From Daphnia carinata (taxonomy: Eukaryota; Arthropoda; Branchiopoda; Diplostraca; Daphniidae), in the NCBI RefSeq assembly GCF_022539665.2, contig NC_081337.1, positions 3,448,679-3,512,678 of the forward strand: 64,000 nucleotides of DNA, given 5' to 3'. Under the pieces are notes generated by a model. It was not told the origin of the DNA. It saw only the letters and a list, made by a program, of their open reading frames with translations, and searched no databases. Below are positions 31,989-42,448 of the stretch, piece by piece (position 1 is the first letter of the stretch; each line of letters begins with the position of its first letter). The position numbers and the translations under genes were made by a program.

Positions 31989-34141
31989 TATGGCAATCCG
32001 TTTTACATAAAAAAAAAAAAAAAAATGGCCGAAAAAAAAAATCGTATTTTTTTCTCTTTTTTCTACCCGTAGCCATCTATCAGTCGGTTTCGTTATTACA
32101 GGCATGTAAGCAATTTCAGTTAATTGTATCCCATTAGCAGTTAATTGAGTAGCGTGGCTGGAGAACAACGCGTGTCTGGAGGATCAATTGAAAAATGGAT
32201 AAGATAATAAAACAAAAAAATGGTAAGTATAAACATTATTATATTGGTTTTCAATTATTAATTATTGTTTATTAGATCAAATTATGAAGCTGCGGGCCTA
32301 GTTATTGGAACAACACAAAATATTAGATAACAACAAAGCTAAGGATCGTAGGCCTAATACGTAATGATTCTATTTATTTGCTTTTATTCATTCGTGTTTT
32401 GTAGCTCAAATTTTTGAGTCTACAAGCTCAGCTAGGGGAAAAAAAAACAAATTGGAATGGAACTGTTCCCAAACAGTGAAGGAGGTTTTTCAAAACTCAT
32501 CCCTAACTGAACATGAGGATGAATTGGCATTAGGTGAACACAGCCACGTACCTAAACTTTTCAAATAAGAATACAAAATAAGTATAGAATTTTAACAAAC
32601 AATTATTTATTGTTTAGTTATTCAGTCTATTACCTGACAGTGTGTTAAAGTTAGATTCTGTTAGTGCTGCTCTAAAAGGATTGTTAGTAATAAGTCCATG
32701 CAGCGAAGGAAGTGTACAATTGTGGGACCGTATTTGGGCTGAAAATGGGTGTGGTATGGAAACCCAGAAATAGCACGAGTTCAACATAAAACAGGAATTA
32801 GGTACTTTTCGGTTTTTTGTCTATCGAAAAAGTATTTTTAATGTATTATTTTGCATTCACAGATTTTAACGGGGGATCAAATCAAGTCTGGAAGTGTTAC
32901 AGGATGGAAGAGTGAGACTACAGATGAAAAAACACAGAGTGCATTACCGTAAGGTGTGAGGTAAATTAATAGAGTAATGCAAATTGCCTAATGAGAAGTA
33001 CCATCTTGTGTTAATGAATCCAGTACAACAGCAATCCTTTATAGTTCTGTCACAGCTAGAAGCCTCAAATAATTCTGCTTCTCTGTCTAAAGAACAACTT
33101 GTCCTTTACGTTCAGAGTGTTGGGGAAACTGGGTACTTAAATGGCCCTAAAGATGTTTTAATTTTGCTGCTATTGCAGAGATGAACATCATACATGGACT
33201 CTTTAGGTATGAAAGGATTTTTCTTCAAATAATTTTGAATTTATGACGAAGAATTTCTCCTCCTTTTGCCAACCAGGTCTTATCTACCAAACAAAAATTT
33301 ATCCAGTAGGAAAGGATTTTCATGTACTGGGAACACAACTATCAACAATGCAACATTCTACAGGTGCCAGTTTATCATTCAAGAGCCTTATACAATGAAG
33401 TTAATCTGCAATTTGTATGTCCTTTCCCAAGCTTCCACCAGAAGTTGAATCTATGAGTCATGTAAGTTCAATGATCAACAATTGATGTGTCTAATGGTGT
33501 TGTTTTTCTTTTCTCAATATAGGTTAATAGTAACATTGGATCTGAAAAGATTCTTAGTTGGGGCAAGACACTGAATAAATTGTATTGATTGGATGGATGA
33601 CATGACATTGCTATACTTAATTCGGATTCCCCAGACGGTATTTGATATTAAAAAAATTGAAGTGCATATCTGGGCTCCCTTCTTTTCTGAAGCCCCGTTT
33701 CCCCTTGACTCATAATAAGCCCGTAGGGGGTCATGCCCCTACTGTACGGTATATATAAAAACAACATATACCGAGGTTTGGAGGGCTCTGGCCGGAAAGG
33801 GGACGTGGGGTGCTGCTTAGTCCGATGATGTGTTCACGGAGGGTGACGTGGCTGCCCACAAATCCGAACTAAAGGTTAATCGCTCCTGTAAAAATGTTCC
33901 AAATCTTCAGCTCTTCTTCCGGCTTCTCTTAGCCAATCACCGGGTAATCTCCCCGGTGGGTCAACAAGGCAGTGTCTCCCCCTGCCTGGGTTGACGGCAA
34001 CTTTTGAAAGGGCGATTTTGCCTTTTTAAAGTTGCAAAAATTATTGTAATGTGCAGAGAATTGTCAATAAAATTTTTTTTTATAAAATATTTTTTGCAAA
34101 ATTTTTTCTTTTATTGTCTATGTTCGCTGTGTTCACACATT
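31989..34141 (+). repeat. left arm of 2.15-kb palindrome (unit U2)
   Basis: Reverse complement of 34766-36920 with only scattered differences. It carries gene-like debris: an open frame of 66 codons at 32984-33184 and one of 60 at 33266-33448, separated by a GT...AG interval, with stops elsewhere. Neither frame resembles a family I know. The arm ends with the hairpin module (33661-34050). Confidence 0.88.
33661..34050 (+). ncRNA. structured hairpin module, copy 2
   Basis: Second copy of the 390-bp module, same strand as copy 1. The final hairpin differs from copy 1 only in its loop (GATTTT instead of AATTTT), and the C to T change at the base of the CCGGG hairpin keeps a G-U pair. Transcription unproven. 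Confidence 0.45.
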
Positions 34142-34357
34142 ACATTAGTCAACTTTTTTTTTATTTAGCTCGCTCAATTCACCTTTATTGTTTTTGCCTC
34201 CTGTGATGGAAAGCATTGTTTCCATTGGTTTATCGTTCATCTATAAGTATTCAATTATTATTTTTTACACTTTTTGAATTCTTCATCTTAGATTCAACGA
34301 ACAACGTGTAGTACCAGCAATTTTTCTGAAGTAATTTTGTATTTGTATTTTGTTTTA

Positions 34358-34423
34358 CTCGTATGGGAACCGATCCCCAGACTTTCAGCGTGCAACGCCG
34401 ATGCTCTAACATTGAGCCACGAG
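34358..34423 (-). repeat. tRNA-like sequence 1 in palindrome loop
   Basis: On the minus strand: a D-arm GCTC...GAGC, then a 5-bp anticodon stem TCGGC/GCTGA with loop GTTGCAC (U33 present, anticodon TGC, alanine-like), then a degenerate T-arm around GGGGATCGG. The acceptor stem is partly paired. Probably a tRNA relic, not a working tRNA. Confidence 0.45.
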
Positions 34424-34523
34424 ATATATCTATTCATTGTATTATCGCATATCATATGTTTTCGTCTAGGATGTTAATGCAGTCTTTCACAACTATATGG
34501 TTATCTTTCTATTGCATTCATAC

Positions 34524-34592
34524 GGTCAATAGCCCTGTGGTAGAGCCTTTAGCTGTGATACCTGTTACCCTGAGTTCAAACCTCAGTAGATG
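34524..34592 (+). repeat. tRNA-like sequence 2 in palindrome loop
   Basis: D-arm-like TAGCCCTGTGGTAGAGC followed by a perfect T-arm at 34570-34586 (stem CTGAG/CTCAG, loop TTCAAAC). The anticodon stem is poor. Carries both pol III internal promoter boxes in recognisable form. Confidence 0.45.
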
Positions 34593-34677
34593 TTTAGAAA
34601 TGAAGCATTAGCATTTCAATTGTAGTGTAAATGCATGTCCGCAAGTGACTAGAAAAAAACCAAATTGATATCATATG

Positions 34678-34743
34678 ATTTATGGCTCATTGGTAGAGCA
34701 TCGGCGCGGCCAAACAGCCTAGGTTCGATCCCTGGACAATAAT
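34678..34743 (+). repeat. tRNA-like sequence 3 in palindrome loop
   Basis: TGGCTCATTGGTAGAGC gives a good D-arm/A-box, and 34719-34735 forms a T-arm (CTAGG/CCTGG, loop TTCGATC). It shares the run after the D-arm (ATCGGCG) with sequence 1, so the two are probably related. No clean anticodon stem. Confidence 0.45.
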
Positions 34744-34765
34744 TGAATGCTTGCTAAGTAAAAAA

Positions 34766-36920
34766 AATGTGTAAACACAGCGAACATAGACAATAAAAGA
34801 AACAAATTTTGCAGAAAATATTTTATAAAAAAATTTTTATTGACAATTCTCTGCACATTACAATTATTTTTGCAACTTTAAAAAGGCATAATAGCCCTTT
34901 CAAAAGTTGCCGTCAACCCAGGCAGGGGGAGACAATGCCTTGTTGACCCACCGGGGAGATTACCCGGTGATTGGCTAAGAGAAGCCGGAAGAAGAGCTGA
35001 AGATTTGGAACATTTTTACAGGAGCGATTAACCTTTAGTTCGGATTTGTGGGCAGCCACGTCACCCTCCGTGAACACATCATCGGACTAAGCAGCACCCC
35101 ACGTCCCCTTTCCGGCCAGAGCCCTCCAAACCTCGGTATATGTTGTTTTTATATATACCGTACAGTAGGGGCATGACCCCCTACGGGCTTATTATGAGTC
35201 AAGGGGAAACGGGGCTTCAGAAAAGAAGGGAGCCCAGATATGCACTTCAATTTTTTTAATATCAAATACCGTCTGGGGAATCCGAATTAAGTATAGCAAT
35301 GTCATGTCATCCATCCAATCAATACAATTTATTCAGTGTCTTGCCCCAACTAAGAATCTTTTCAGATCCAATGTTACTATTAACCTATATTGAGAAAAGA
35401 AAAACAACACCATTAGACACATCAATTGTTGATCATTGAACTTACATGACTCATAGATTCAACTTCTGGTGGAAGCTTGGGAAAGGACATACAAATTGCA
35501 GATTAACTTCATTGTATAAGGCTCTTGAATGATAAACTGGCACCTGTAGAATGTTGCATTGTTGATAGTTGTGTTCCCAGTACATGAAAATCCTTTCCTA
35601 CTGGATAAATTTTTGTTTGGTAGATAAGACCTGGTTGGCAAAAAGGAGGAGAAATTCTTCGTCATAAATTCAAAATTATTTGAAGAAAAATCCTTTCATA
35701 CCTAAAGAGTCCATGTATGATGTTCATCTCTGCAATAGCAGCAAAATTAAAACATCTTTAGGGCCATTTAAGTACCCAGTTTCCCCAACACTCTGAACGT
35801 AAAGGACAAGTTGTTCTTTAGACAGAGAAGCAGAATTATTTGAGGCTTCTAGCTGTGACAGAACTATAAAGGACTGCTGTTGTACTGGATTCATTAACAC
35901 AAGATGGTACTTCTCATTAGGCAATTTGCATTACTCTATTAATTTACCTCACACCTTACGGTAATGCACTCTCAGTGTTTTTCAACTGTAGGCTCGCTCT
36001 TCTATCCTGTAACACTTCCAGACTTGACTTGATCCCCCACTAAAATTCTGTGAAGGCAAAATAATAGCATTAAAAATACTTTTTCGATAGACAAAAAACC
36101 GAAAAGTACCTAATTCATGTTTTATGTTGAACTCGTGCTATTTCTGGGTTTCCATACCACACCCATTTTCAGCCCAAATACGGTCCCACAATTGTACACT
36201 TCCTTCGCTGCATGGACTTATTACTAACAATCCTTTTAGTGCAGCACTAACAGAATCTAACTTTAACACACTGTCAGGTAATAGACTGAATAACTAAACA
36301 ATAAATAATTGTTTGTTAAAATTCTATACTTATTTTGTATTCTTATTTGAAAAGTTTAGGTACGTAGCTGTGTTCACCTAATGCCAATTCATCCTCATGT
36401 TCAGTTAGGGATGAGTTTTGAAAAACCTCCTTCACTGTTTGGGAACAGTTCCGTTCCAATTTGTTTTTTTTCCCCTAGCTGAGCTTGTAGACTCAAAAAT
36501 TTGAGCTACAAAACACAAATGAATAAAAGCAAATAAATAGAATCATTACGTATTAGGCCTACGATCCTTAGCTTTGTTGTTATCTAATATTTTGTGTTGT
36601 TCCAATAACTGGGCCCGCAGCTTCATAATTTGATCTAATAAACAATAATTAATAATTGAAAACCAATATAATAATGTTTATACTTACCATTTTGTTGTTT
36701 TATTATCTTATCCATTTTTCAATTGCTCCTCCAGCCACGCAGTTTTCTCCAGCCACGCTGTTCAATTAAATGCAAATGGCATACAATTAACTGAAATTGC
36801 ATACATACTTGTAATAACGAAACCGACTGATAGATGGCTACGGGTGGAAAAAAGAGAAAAAAGTGTGATTTTTTTTTTTCCACCATTTTTTTTTTTTTTC
36901 ATGTTAAACGGATTGCCATA
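34766..36920 (-). repeat. right arm of 2.15-kb palindrome (unit U3)
   Basis: Inverted copy of 31989-34141; the 66- and 60-codon frames reappear on the minus strand at 35724-35924 and 35459-35641. Arm lengths (2153 and 2155 bp) and near identity indicate recent duplication or gene conversion. The outer end matches the start of U1 and U2. Confidence 0.88.
34857..35246 (-). ncRNA. structured hairpin module, copy 3
   Basis: Inverted third copy of the 390-bp module. The last hairpin again keeps its stem and varies in the loop (TATTAT). It is closest to copy 2, as expected for palindrome arms. Confidence 0.45.
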
Positions 36921-37186
36921 TTGTTTAACCTAAAAAAAATTGAAACAAGTGAACATTTCAAAAAACCGTCTGCTACTAAAGGGACACAGCTATGAGTAGA
37001 CTTTCATATAGTCTCATCTACCGTTCATAGATGTCGCCAAATAATCGAAAAATAACGCGCTTAAAAATTAATTTTTTCCACTTTAATCGCCTATTGCGAT
37101 TATTTTAAAATAATTTGATCGCCGATTAAGATTTTAATCGAAATCGCAATCACGATTAATTTTCAATCGCGATTACGGCAAGTCTA

Positions 37187-37194
37187 GCTATAGC
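37187..37194. repeat. 8-bp target-site duplication, right
   Basis: GCTATAGC, identical to 30072-30079. Confidence 0.88.
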
Positions 37195-37687
37195 CTTCTC
37201 ACTTTTGTCAAGATCGGCCAAAAACAAAATCTCATGAAATTAATCAAAAATCATACTGCATAATCAGAAATGAACGCTGATTCTGACTAAGTGATTTATT
37301 TTACCGTCAAACTAACCGCTTTTGAAATATACGGAAATAATGTGCAGTAGGCGCATCAACTTTAGGCTATGTTATAGTTTTACGTTTGTTTGAAAAAGTA
37401 TAAGTCTGTTGGAAAAATAAACTTAATTTTCCCGCTTTTCATTCAATTCCCGATCGGAATGATGTATTTTAAGCTAACTTTTAAATTTAGCCATACCCGA
37501 AAATAAGCCGAGAAAATAAGCCCGACAAAATAAGCCCGGCCTTGTGTTTTTGACATTTTATTAAAAAACTACAAGACACATTGAAAAACAAATCTGATTT
37601 TCGTGAACAGCATTTCATTCTGCATCGAAATAATACATTTTAAGTAAAATTTGAAATTTGGCCAAAAATGAAAAAGTGGGAAGGCTA
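37191..37687. mobile_element. 497-bp MITE, copy 2
   Basis: Same orientation, same length and same terminal inverted repeats as 29579-30075, with scattered substitutions and small indels. It directly abuts the start of a further copy. Confidence 0.85.
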
Positions 37688-37704
37688 TAGCCTTCTCACT
37701 TTTG
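37688..37704. mobile_element. terminal fragment of a third MITE copy
   Basis: TAGCCTTCTCACTTTTG, the left end of the same MITE, follows copy 2 without spacer and then similarity stops. Shows that the MITEs were arranged head to tail. Confidence 0.6.
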
Positions 37705-38022
37705 CTACCACGTTTCAATATGAAGGTTATTAGAAAGTTCAGTACAGATTGGGAGCCGAGGAAACTTACGACAGAATTTGAAGATGTAATTTTTGAAATT
37801 ACGAGTTTACTGGTTTCGTGCTTTCCCAATAGTGTCCCTACCGAAGAATTCCTGTTCATACCCTTGCTGGTAATACTGCAACACTTCTTGAAAGGCCCTC
37901 CCTGAAATAGCATTGAATTCATTATATTTACTTTAAATCTATGATTGCCTGATTATCAGAACTAATTCAACGTAGTAATGTCCATCCAAAAACCCGTTAA
38001 GAATGCCAAAATTGTACTTTCT
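37705..38022. other. intergenic, nothing recognised
   Basis: Unique-looking sequence between the MITE fragment and the end of smg8. An open frame at 37702-37905 starts inside the MITE fragment and resembles nothing known. Confidence 0.4.
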
Positions 38023-41000
38023 TCACTCATTTACTAATTCCATAACTCCGCATGTTCCCTTCAAGAGGTAGCCGTGTTGAGCTGCGCGTGCATTTTCTTT
38101 AGGATGTGTGTAAATCTGATTTTCATCTTCATAAACATAAGGAAAACGCAGGATCCAATAGCTACTTGGTGACAGTTGAATGGGCTCCGTAAATCCAGTG
38201 ACAAATTCAGGGCATGGCGGTGGTGCCGGTCGAACTTTAGGGTCAACCGTAACATGTACAGCAGCTTTAGGTGTCACTACATGGAGGCGCATAAGCTGAG
38301 CTATCAAAGCTTTGCCACCGCGACTACAAAACGAAAATTTTTTTTTTAGAATGAATGTTTTAAATGCTACTGCTATCCCAAAGCGTGCTTACTTATAGGG
38401 GCACGGGCACGGTAGGTAAAGCGGAACATCATTCTGCGTAATAAGTTGGGCGGAATCTTTCACTAGTCCAGCACCTGTGGCTTTTAGGACTCGTCCAGGC
38501 GAGGAACTCATGAACCGATGCCCTCTTGGACACTCGTACTCGACTCCAATGAATATCTTTACAGTGAACTCATGTTGCCCTTGCTTTATACGTTTGCCTT
38601 TGCCAGAATACCTAAACAAAGAGCAAATGCAACAAAGTTATGCATAACCGATTCGGTTATAATAACAGTACTGGAACGTTTCATACCCTAGGTTATGTGC
38701 TCGCCTGCTTTCTAGTCCATTTGATTCGTTATGTTGTAAACGTACGGGAATGTCCCATGGCAAAAGGAATCCGGAACCAGCAAGAAATCCTGGTTGATCT
38801 GACAACCCTAAGAAACGAGCAATATCATTTGCATCAACTAGCAAAGCACAACACTCTAGAATCTATTTACCTGCATTGTGTGAATACAAGCTAGACGATC
38901 CTAGGCAAACAAGGCTCCAGGAGGAATAACGCGGCAAGATTCCCGTTGGTGAGTTCACGTGAAGCATGCACGGGAGATATTCGGTAGTTGAAAAGTCCCG
39001 CGTGGACACGGCAGGCAGTTCGTGAGTTCCCGCTATTTCCATAATATTGTCTTCATCAATGGCCTCTGTTGCTTCTCCTTTTCCTAAGGAAGTCTGGGAT
39101 TCTTCATGGTCATCAGCAGCAACTTGGCTAAGGTGATCAACCGACAAGGCCGGAAACTCATTTTCGTCAGGTCCAAGACTTAAATCCTCAGTTCCCGTAA
39201 TCAATTTTTCAACATCTCTCGCAAAGTGCATTGATTTTGAGGCTCCTTTCAAGTTGGCTGGTCTATAATTTACCAAGCGGAAAATGCAATTAAGAAATCA
39301 TATCATGCACTTCTTTTAATTATACAGTTATACTTACTCGAAATGATCGCTGCTGGGTTTGAATATTGGAAATGTTACACGACGAAGCCGGCCACAACAT
39401 TCCTCTTCAATCAGGCGGTAAAAGCCGTAATTAGCATATTCGACATCATACGGATCTTCTCTGTTTGCCTTTGTACAAAATTTATAAAATTGTGGAAACG
39501 GTAAAACTAAAATTGGCAAATACCTGGCGTCTTCCACACGAGCACGCAGATACATACCGTACACCGCTCATATGCGGAAGAACAGGCAGCTTGCTATCGC
39601 CGTTTTCCTCAGCGTGTACTCTATGAACAGGCTGAATGCAAGGATTACCAATGATGCTGGGAAATTCGCACATACGCCGTCCATTACGCCAAAACCGGTC
39701 ACACTCAGTGTCCAAACGACCAAGAAATTTTTGCACGGCTGGACCTCTTCCATGACTAGACAGTAGCGCTTTAGCTTGCGTTTTCTGGTTTCAAGGTTCC
39801 AAAACACGAATAGAAAAATAGATCGTTTAAGTTTACTACTGCCATACCTTGTTCTCGTGATATTGCGAGCTATAATGAGAATGTAAGTTCTCTTGGTATG
39901 CTGCTAGAGCCAAAGGAAGAACTTTTAAACAACGAGCTTCGCTAAATTGTCCTTCAACATCCAAAATGGAATGCAATAACTGGAAACCCTATGGAATGGA
40001 AATCATCGAAACAGATAAAATGCATTGGGCCCTAGTTGTTGGATTCTTAAGCATACTTTTAAACCATTAGCTGAACTATTGGTGAAGAAGTCAAACAACT
40101 TAAAGGCGGCGTCAAACCACACTCTTGCCGGAGGAAGCTACACATGTAAATAAAAAGTATTATGAGATACATGTTTTTAATCAACGTAAAGATATTACCA
40201 CAAAAATACTAGGGCCAACATGCCTTCCCACATTGTCAGAAAATCCTGTATCATTAGTGGAATTAGTAACAATCCCAGCATCAGAACTCATATCTCCGAC
40301 GTACATACCTTCAGTTTGTGCTAAAGTTATATGTTGGCTAAGAAATTCACGGAAGTCATTTGGGCTTTCATTTCCGATTTCGAACGTATCATTTAGCAAC
40401 TCCAATAGAAAAGTGAATCTGTCTTGCTGCCTTGGTTTGAAAAAGACAAATTCTTGATTGCTTGGAATTGCAAATAGGGAATTGGTGCTATTTGGCAAAA
40501 GTACGAGAAATTTGGTCGGTTAGTATAGTCGCGTATCCTAACGATCTATTAAAAATTACCAAACATTGGTTATCACGCGGCATTTTCTTAATAACCGATA
40601 AATTTGATCCTCCATTAAGTGTTGCAAGGATTTCAAATTTTCATCCAAAACTGGCGGTCTTTGTTCAAAGTAGAAAAGTACACGAGGAGAACAAAGTCTA
40701 CCTAGCGTCAACCAATCCTAAGGAAATGGACGACCATGAAAACGGCATAAGGAAATAAATACCACGGCAAAAAATTATAACATTTTTTCATTACCTTAGG
40801 TAAACCAGGAACAGTTTTTAGCACTTCAGCAACACTACCCTGTAATTTTGTTCGAACACTGTCCAGTGTTTTAAATAGTTGGATGTAGTTCAAATCAAAA
40901 CTAGAACTAGCATTTGTTACAACACATATATGGGAAACAAGAAAAAGAAATAAAAGATGTCTTGTAGAGGTATCTCTCAAGTTGGAGAAGTAGTGAAGAA

Positions 41001-41497
41001 ATCCCTTCAACAACAAGAAAATTAAATTAGTTCTATTTTCAAACATTTTGTGAAAATATTACCTTCTCAAACAAAGTGTCATCATGTTTATCAAGCATTA
41101 ATAAGGTGTTTGTATCATAGATATTAGAGCTATATAGAAACAAGACTTTTTTCTTTGAACAAAAGTATCCCTCTATTGAACTCTAAAAAAAAAATTATTA
41201 AACTTGTAATAATTTTACGTCATCCCTGTGCTATACCTCCTCGTCAATTTTACTGCTGTGAAAGATCGGGTGCTTAAAATAATCATTGATGCATGAAATC
41301 TTTGTGGGGAGTTGGTTTACCAGATTCGTTTTTCCTATGAAACTTACAACTGTAACATTTGGATCAACCGTTGGAAAAATCCTGAAATTGGAAAAAGGTA
41401 TGAATGTAGCAAACGTGGACGATATGCGTTCCTTTGACTGTGTTTAGTACCTATCGTCTATTTTTTCTGGAAAGCGAAATTTGTTCCCGTAAAGCAT
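38023..41497 (-). CDS. smg8: SMG8, nonsense-mediated mRNA decay factor
   Basis: SMG8 binds SMG9 and the kinase SMG1 and regulates UPF1 phosphorylation in cytoplasmic mRNA surveillance. Fourteen exons (minus, 5' to 3'): 41451-41497, 41237-41381, 41063-41182, 40795-41004, 40560-40717, 40199-40487, 40057-40137, 39848-39988, 39524-39784, 39338-39468, 38871-39262, 38687-38807, 38393-38611, 38023-38323; total 871 residues. Recognisable family blocks: VVSFIGKTNLVNQLP near the N-terminus (P-loop-like); GRLCSPRVLFYF; GVRYVSACSCGRRQ; SLVCLGSSSLYSHN then GFLLPWDIP; EYECPRGHRF; and the C-terminal SSYWILRFPYVY. For the intron after SLYSHNA I chose the acceptor at 38808 (63-bp intron), which restores NAGLSDQPGF; another at 38838 would leave a 33-bp intron. 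Introns are mostly 50-75 bp. Divergent from rabif. Confidence 0.92.
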
Positions 41498-41900
41498 GTT
41501 GATACTTCAAATATAATAAGTAAGGTTTGTTTTTCTTCGTTTGCTCACTGCGCACGTTTGGTTGACTTTTGACACAAAATCAAACGAATGGCACTAATAA
41601 TACTAGAATGTCGTCTGCAGAGCGCAGACTATGCGCCACTGGCGCCCATAGCCGTAATGAACTGGCCCTCTATCAAACGACTCTGGCAACAATATAAAAG
41701 GAAGAAAATACATGAACGATTTTGTAGTTATGCTATCGTTCCATATTTGACGTTTGACAGCAATCGTTTTAGACACATTACTTTCGAATATTCAATTACA
41801 AAAGGTTAGTAAGCTTGATCGAGTGTTCCAATGTATACTTTGAAACTTGTGAGATACCGCAGGTACGATTAAGAGGTAGTGGTCCTCTACCCTAAATAAC
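41498..41900. other. divergent intergenic region smg8 / rabif
   Basis: 403 bp separate the start codons of smg8 (minus) and rabif (plus), so this probably holds a shared or back-to-back promoter. An open frame at 41588-41809 is not recognised and is considered chance. Confidence 0.45.
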
Positions 41901-42296
41901 ATGGAAGATAATGAGAAAAATACAGCGCGTTTAGGATGTTTGACATGCCCTTCAGTTATTCTCTTGCCTGGTGTTGGAACGCTTGTGAAAACTGAGGTAA
42001 TGTTTAATATAAAGGTATTTCTGAGTTCTAATATTTTGAAATCTAAAATCTTTCAGTTCAAGTTGCCTCTGATTCACAAGCCAAGTAAAGATGAGGAAGA
42101 CTGCACAGAGCTTGTCACCAAGTCTTGGATGGTACCAGACATGTTCCAGTTTGAAAATGTTGGCTTCTCTAAAACAGTTGGAAATTTCAAATACCTTGTA
42201 TGTGCAGACTGTGAAGTAGGTCCAGTAGGATGGCATTGCATAGACAACAAAACGAGCTATATTGCTGATATGCGTGTAAAACATATGGAAAGTTGA
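41901..42296 (+). CDS. rabif: MSS4 / RABIF guanine-nucleotide-release and chaperone protein
   Basis: MSS4 binds nucleotide-free exocytic Rab GTPases (Rab8, Rab10 and relatives) and stabilises them. Exons 41901-41996 and 42057-42296 give 111 residues, close to the usual size of about 120. Two zinc-ligand pairs are visible: CLTC near residues 13-16 and CADC in the second half. The family block DMFQFENVGFSKTVGN and the run KYLVCADCEVGPVGWHC are nearly diagnostic. It converges on TBC1D20, another Rab regulator; only 152 bp separate the two stop codons. Confidence 0.94.
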   Translation: MEDNEKNTARLGCLTCPSVILLPGVGTLVKTEVMFNIKVFLSSNILKSKIFQFKLPLIHKPSKDEEDCTELVTKSWMVPDMFQFENVGFSKTVGNFKYLVCADCEVGPVGWHCIDNKTSYIADMRVKHMES

Positions 42297-42309
42297 ATAC
42301 ATAAATTAG

Positions 42310-42315
42310 TTTATT
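42310..42315 (-). terminator. poly(A) signal AATAAA, probably TBC1D20
   Basis: TTTATT on the plus strand, 134 bp beyond the TBC1D20 stop and only 14 bp past the rabif stop, so TBC1D20 transcripts probably run to or into the rabif coding end. Confidence 0.5.
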
Positions 42316-42448
42316 AATTACATATTCATACAATTCAACATAGGAATGCTCTTTGACAGGGGAGAAGAAGGAACAAAGACAGGTACAAAGTTTAACATTA
42401 TGAAATTTTCTCTTTTTTAACACAAGCATGTACAAGAAAAATATACCT

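Larger units (their letters stand above)
30080..37186. mobile_element. hAT-like element, 7.1 kb, non-autonomous
   Basis: Left terminus CAGACTTGCCGT and right terminus (reverse complement) TAGACTTGCCGT form terminal inverted repeats with hAT-type CAG/TAG starts, flanked by a perfect 8-bp duplication GCTATAGC. Subterminal regions (30080-30237 and 36921-37186) share blocks such as GGCGATCAAATT and many ATCG repeats, also typical of hAT ends. No transposase frame was recognised, so it would depend on enzyme supplied elsewhere. The interior is not hAT-like: a diverged unit (30238-31988) followed head-to-tail by the left arm of a 2.15-kb palindrome. Confidence 0.8.

Noticed and set aside
34358-34743. 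Functional tRNA genes
   Set aside because: None of the three folds into a full cloverleaf with intact acceptor, anticodon and T stems; they are called tRNA-like repeats only.
37569-37922. 117-codon minus-strand frame
   Set aside because: Starts in unique sequence and runs through a MITE terminus; no domain and no splice signals.
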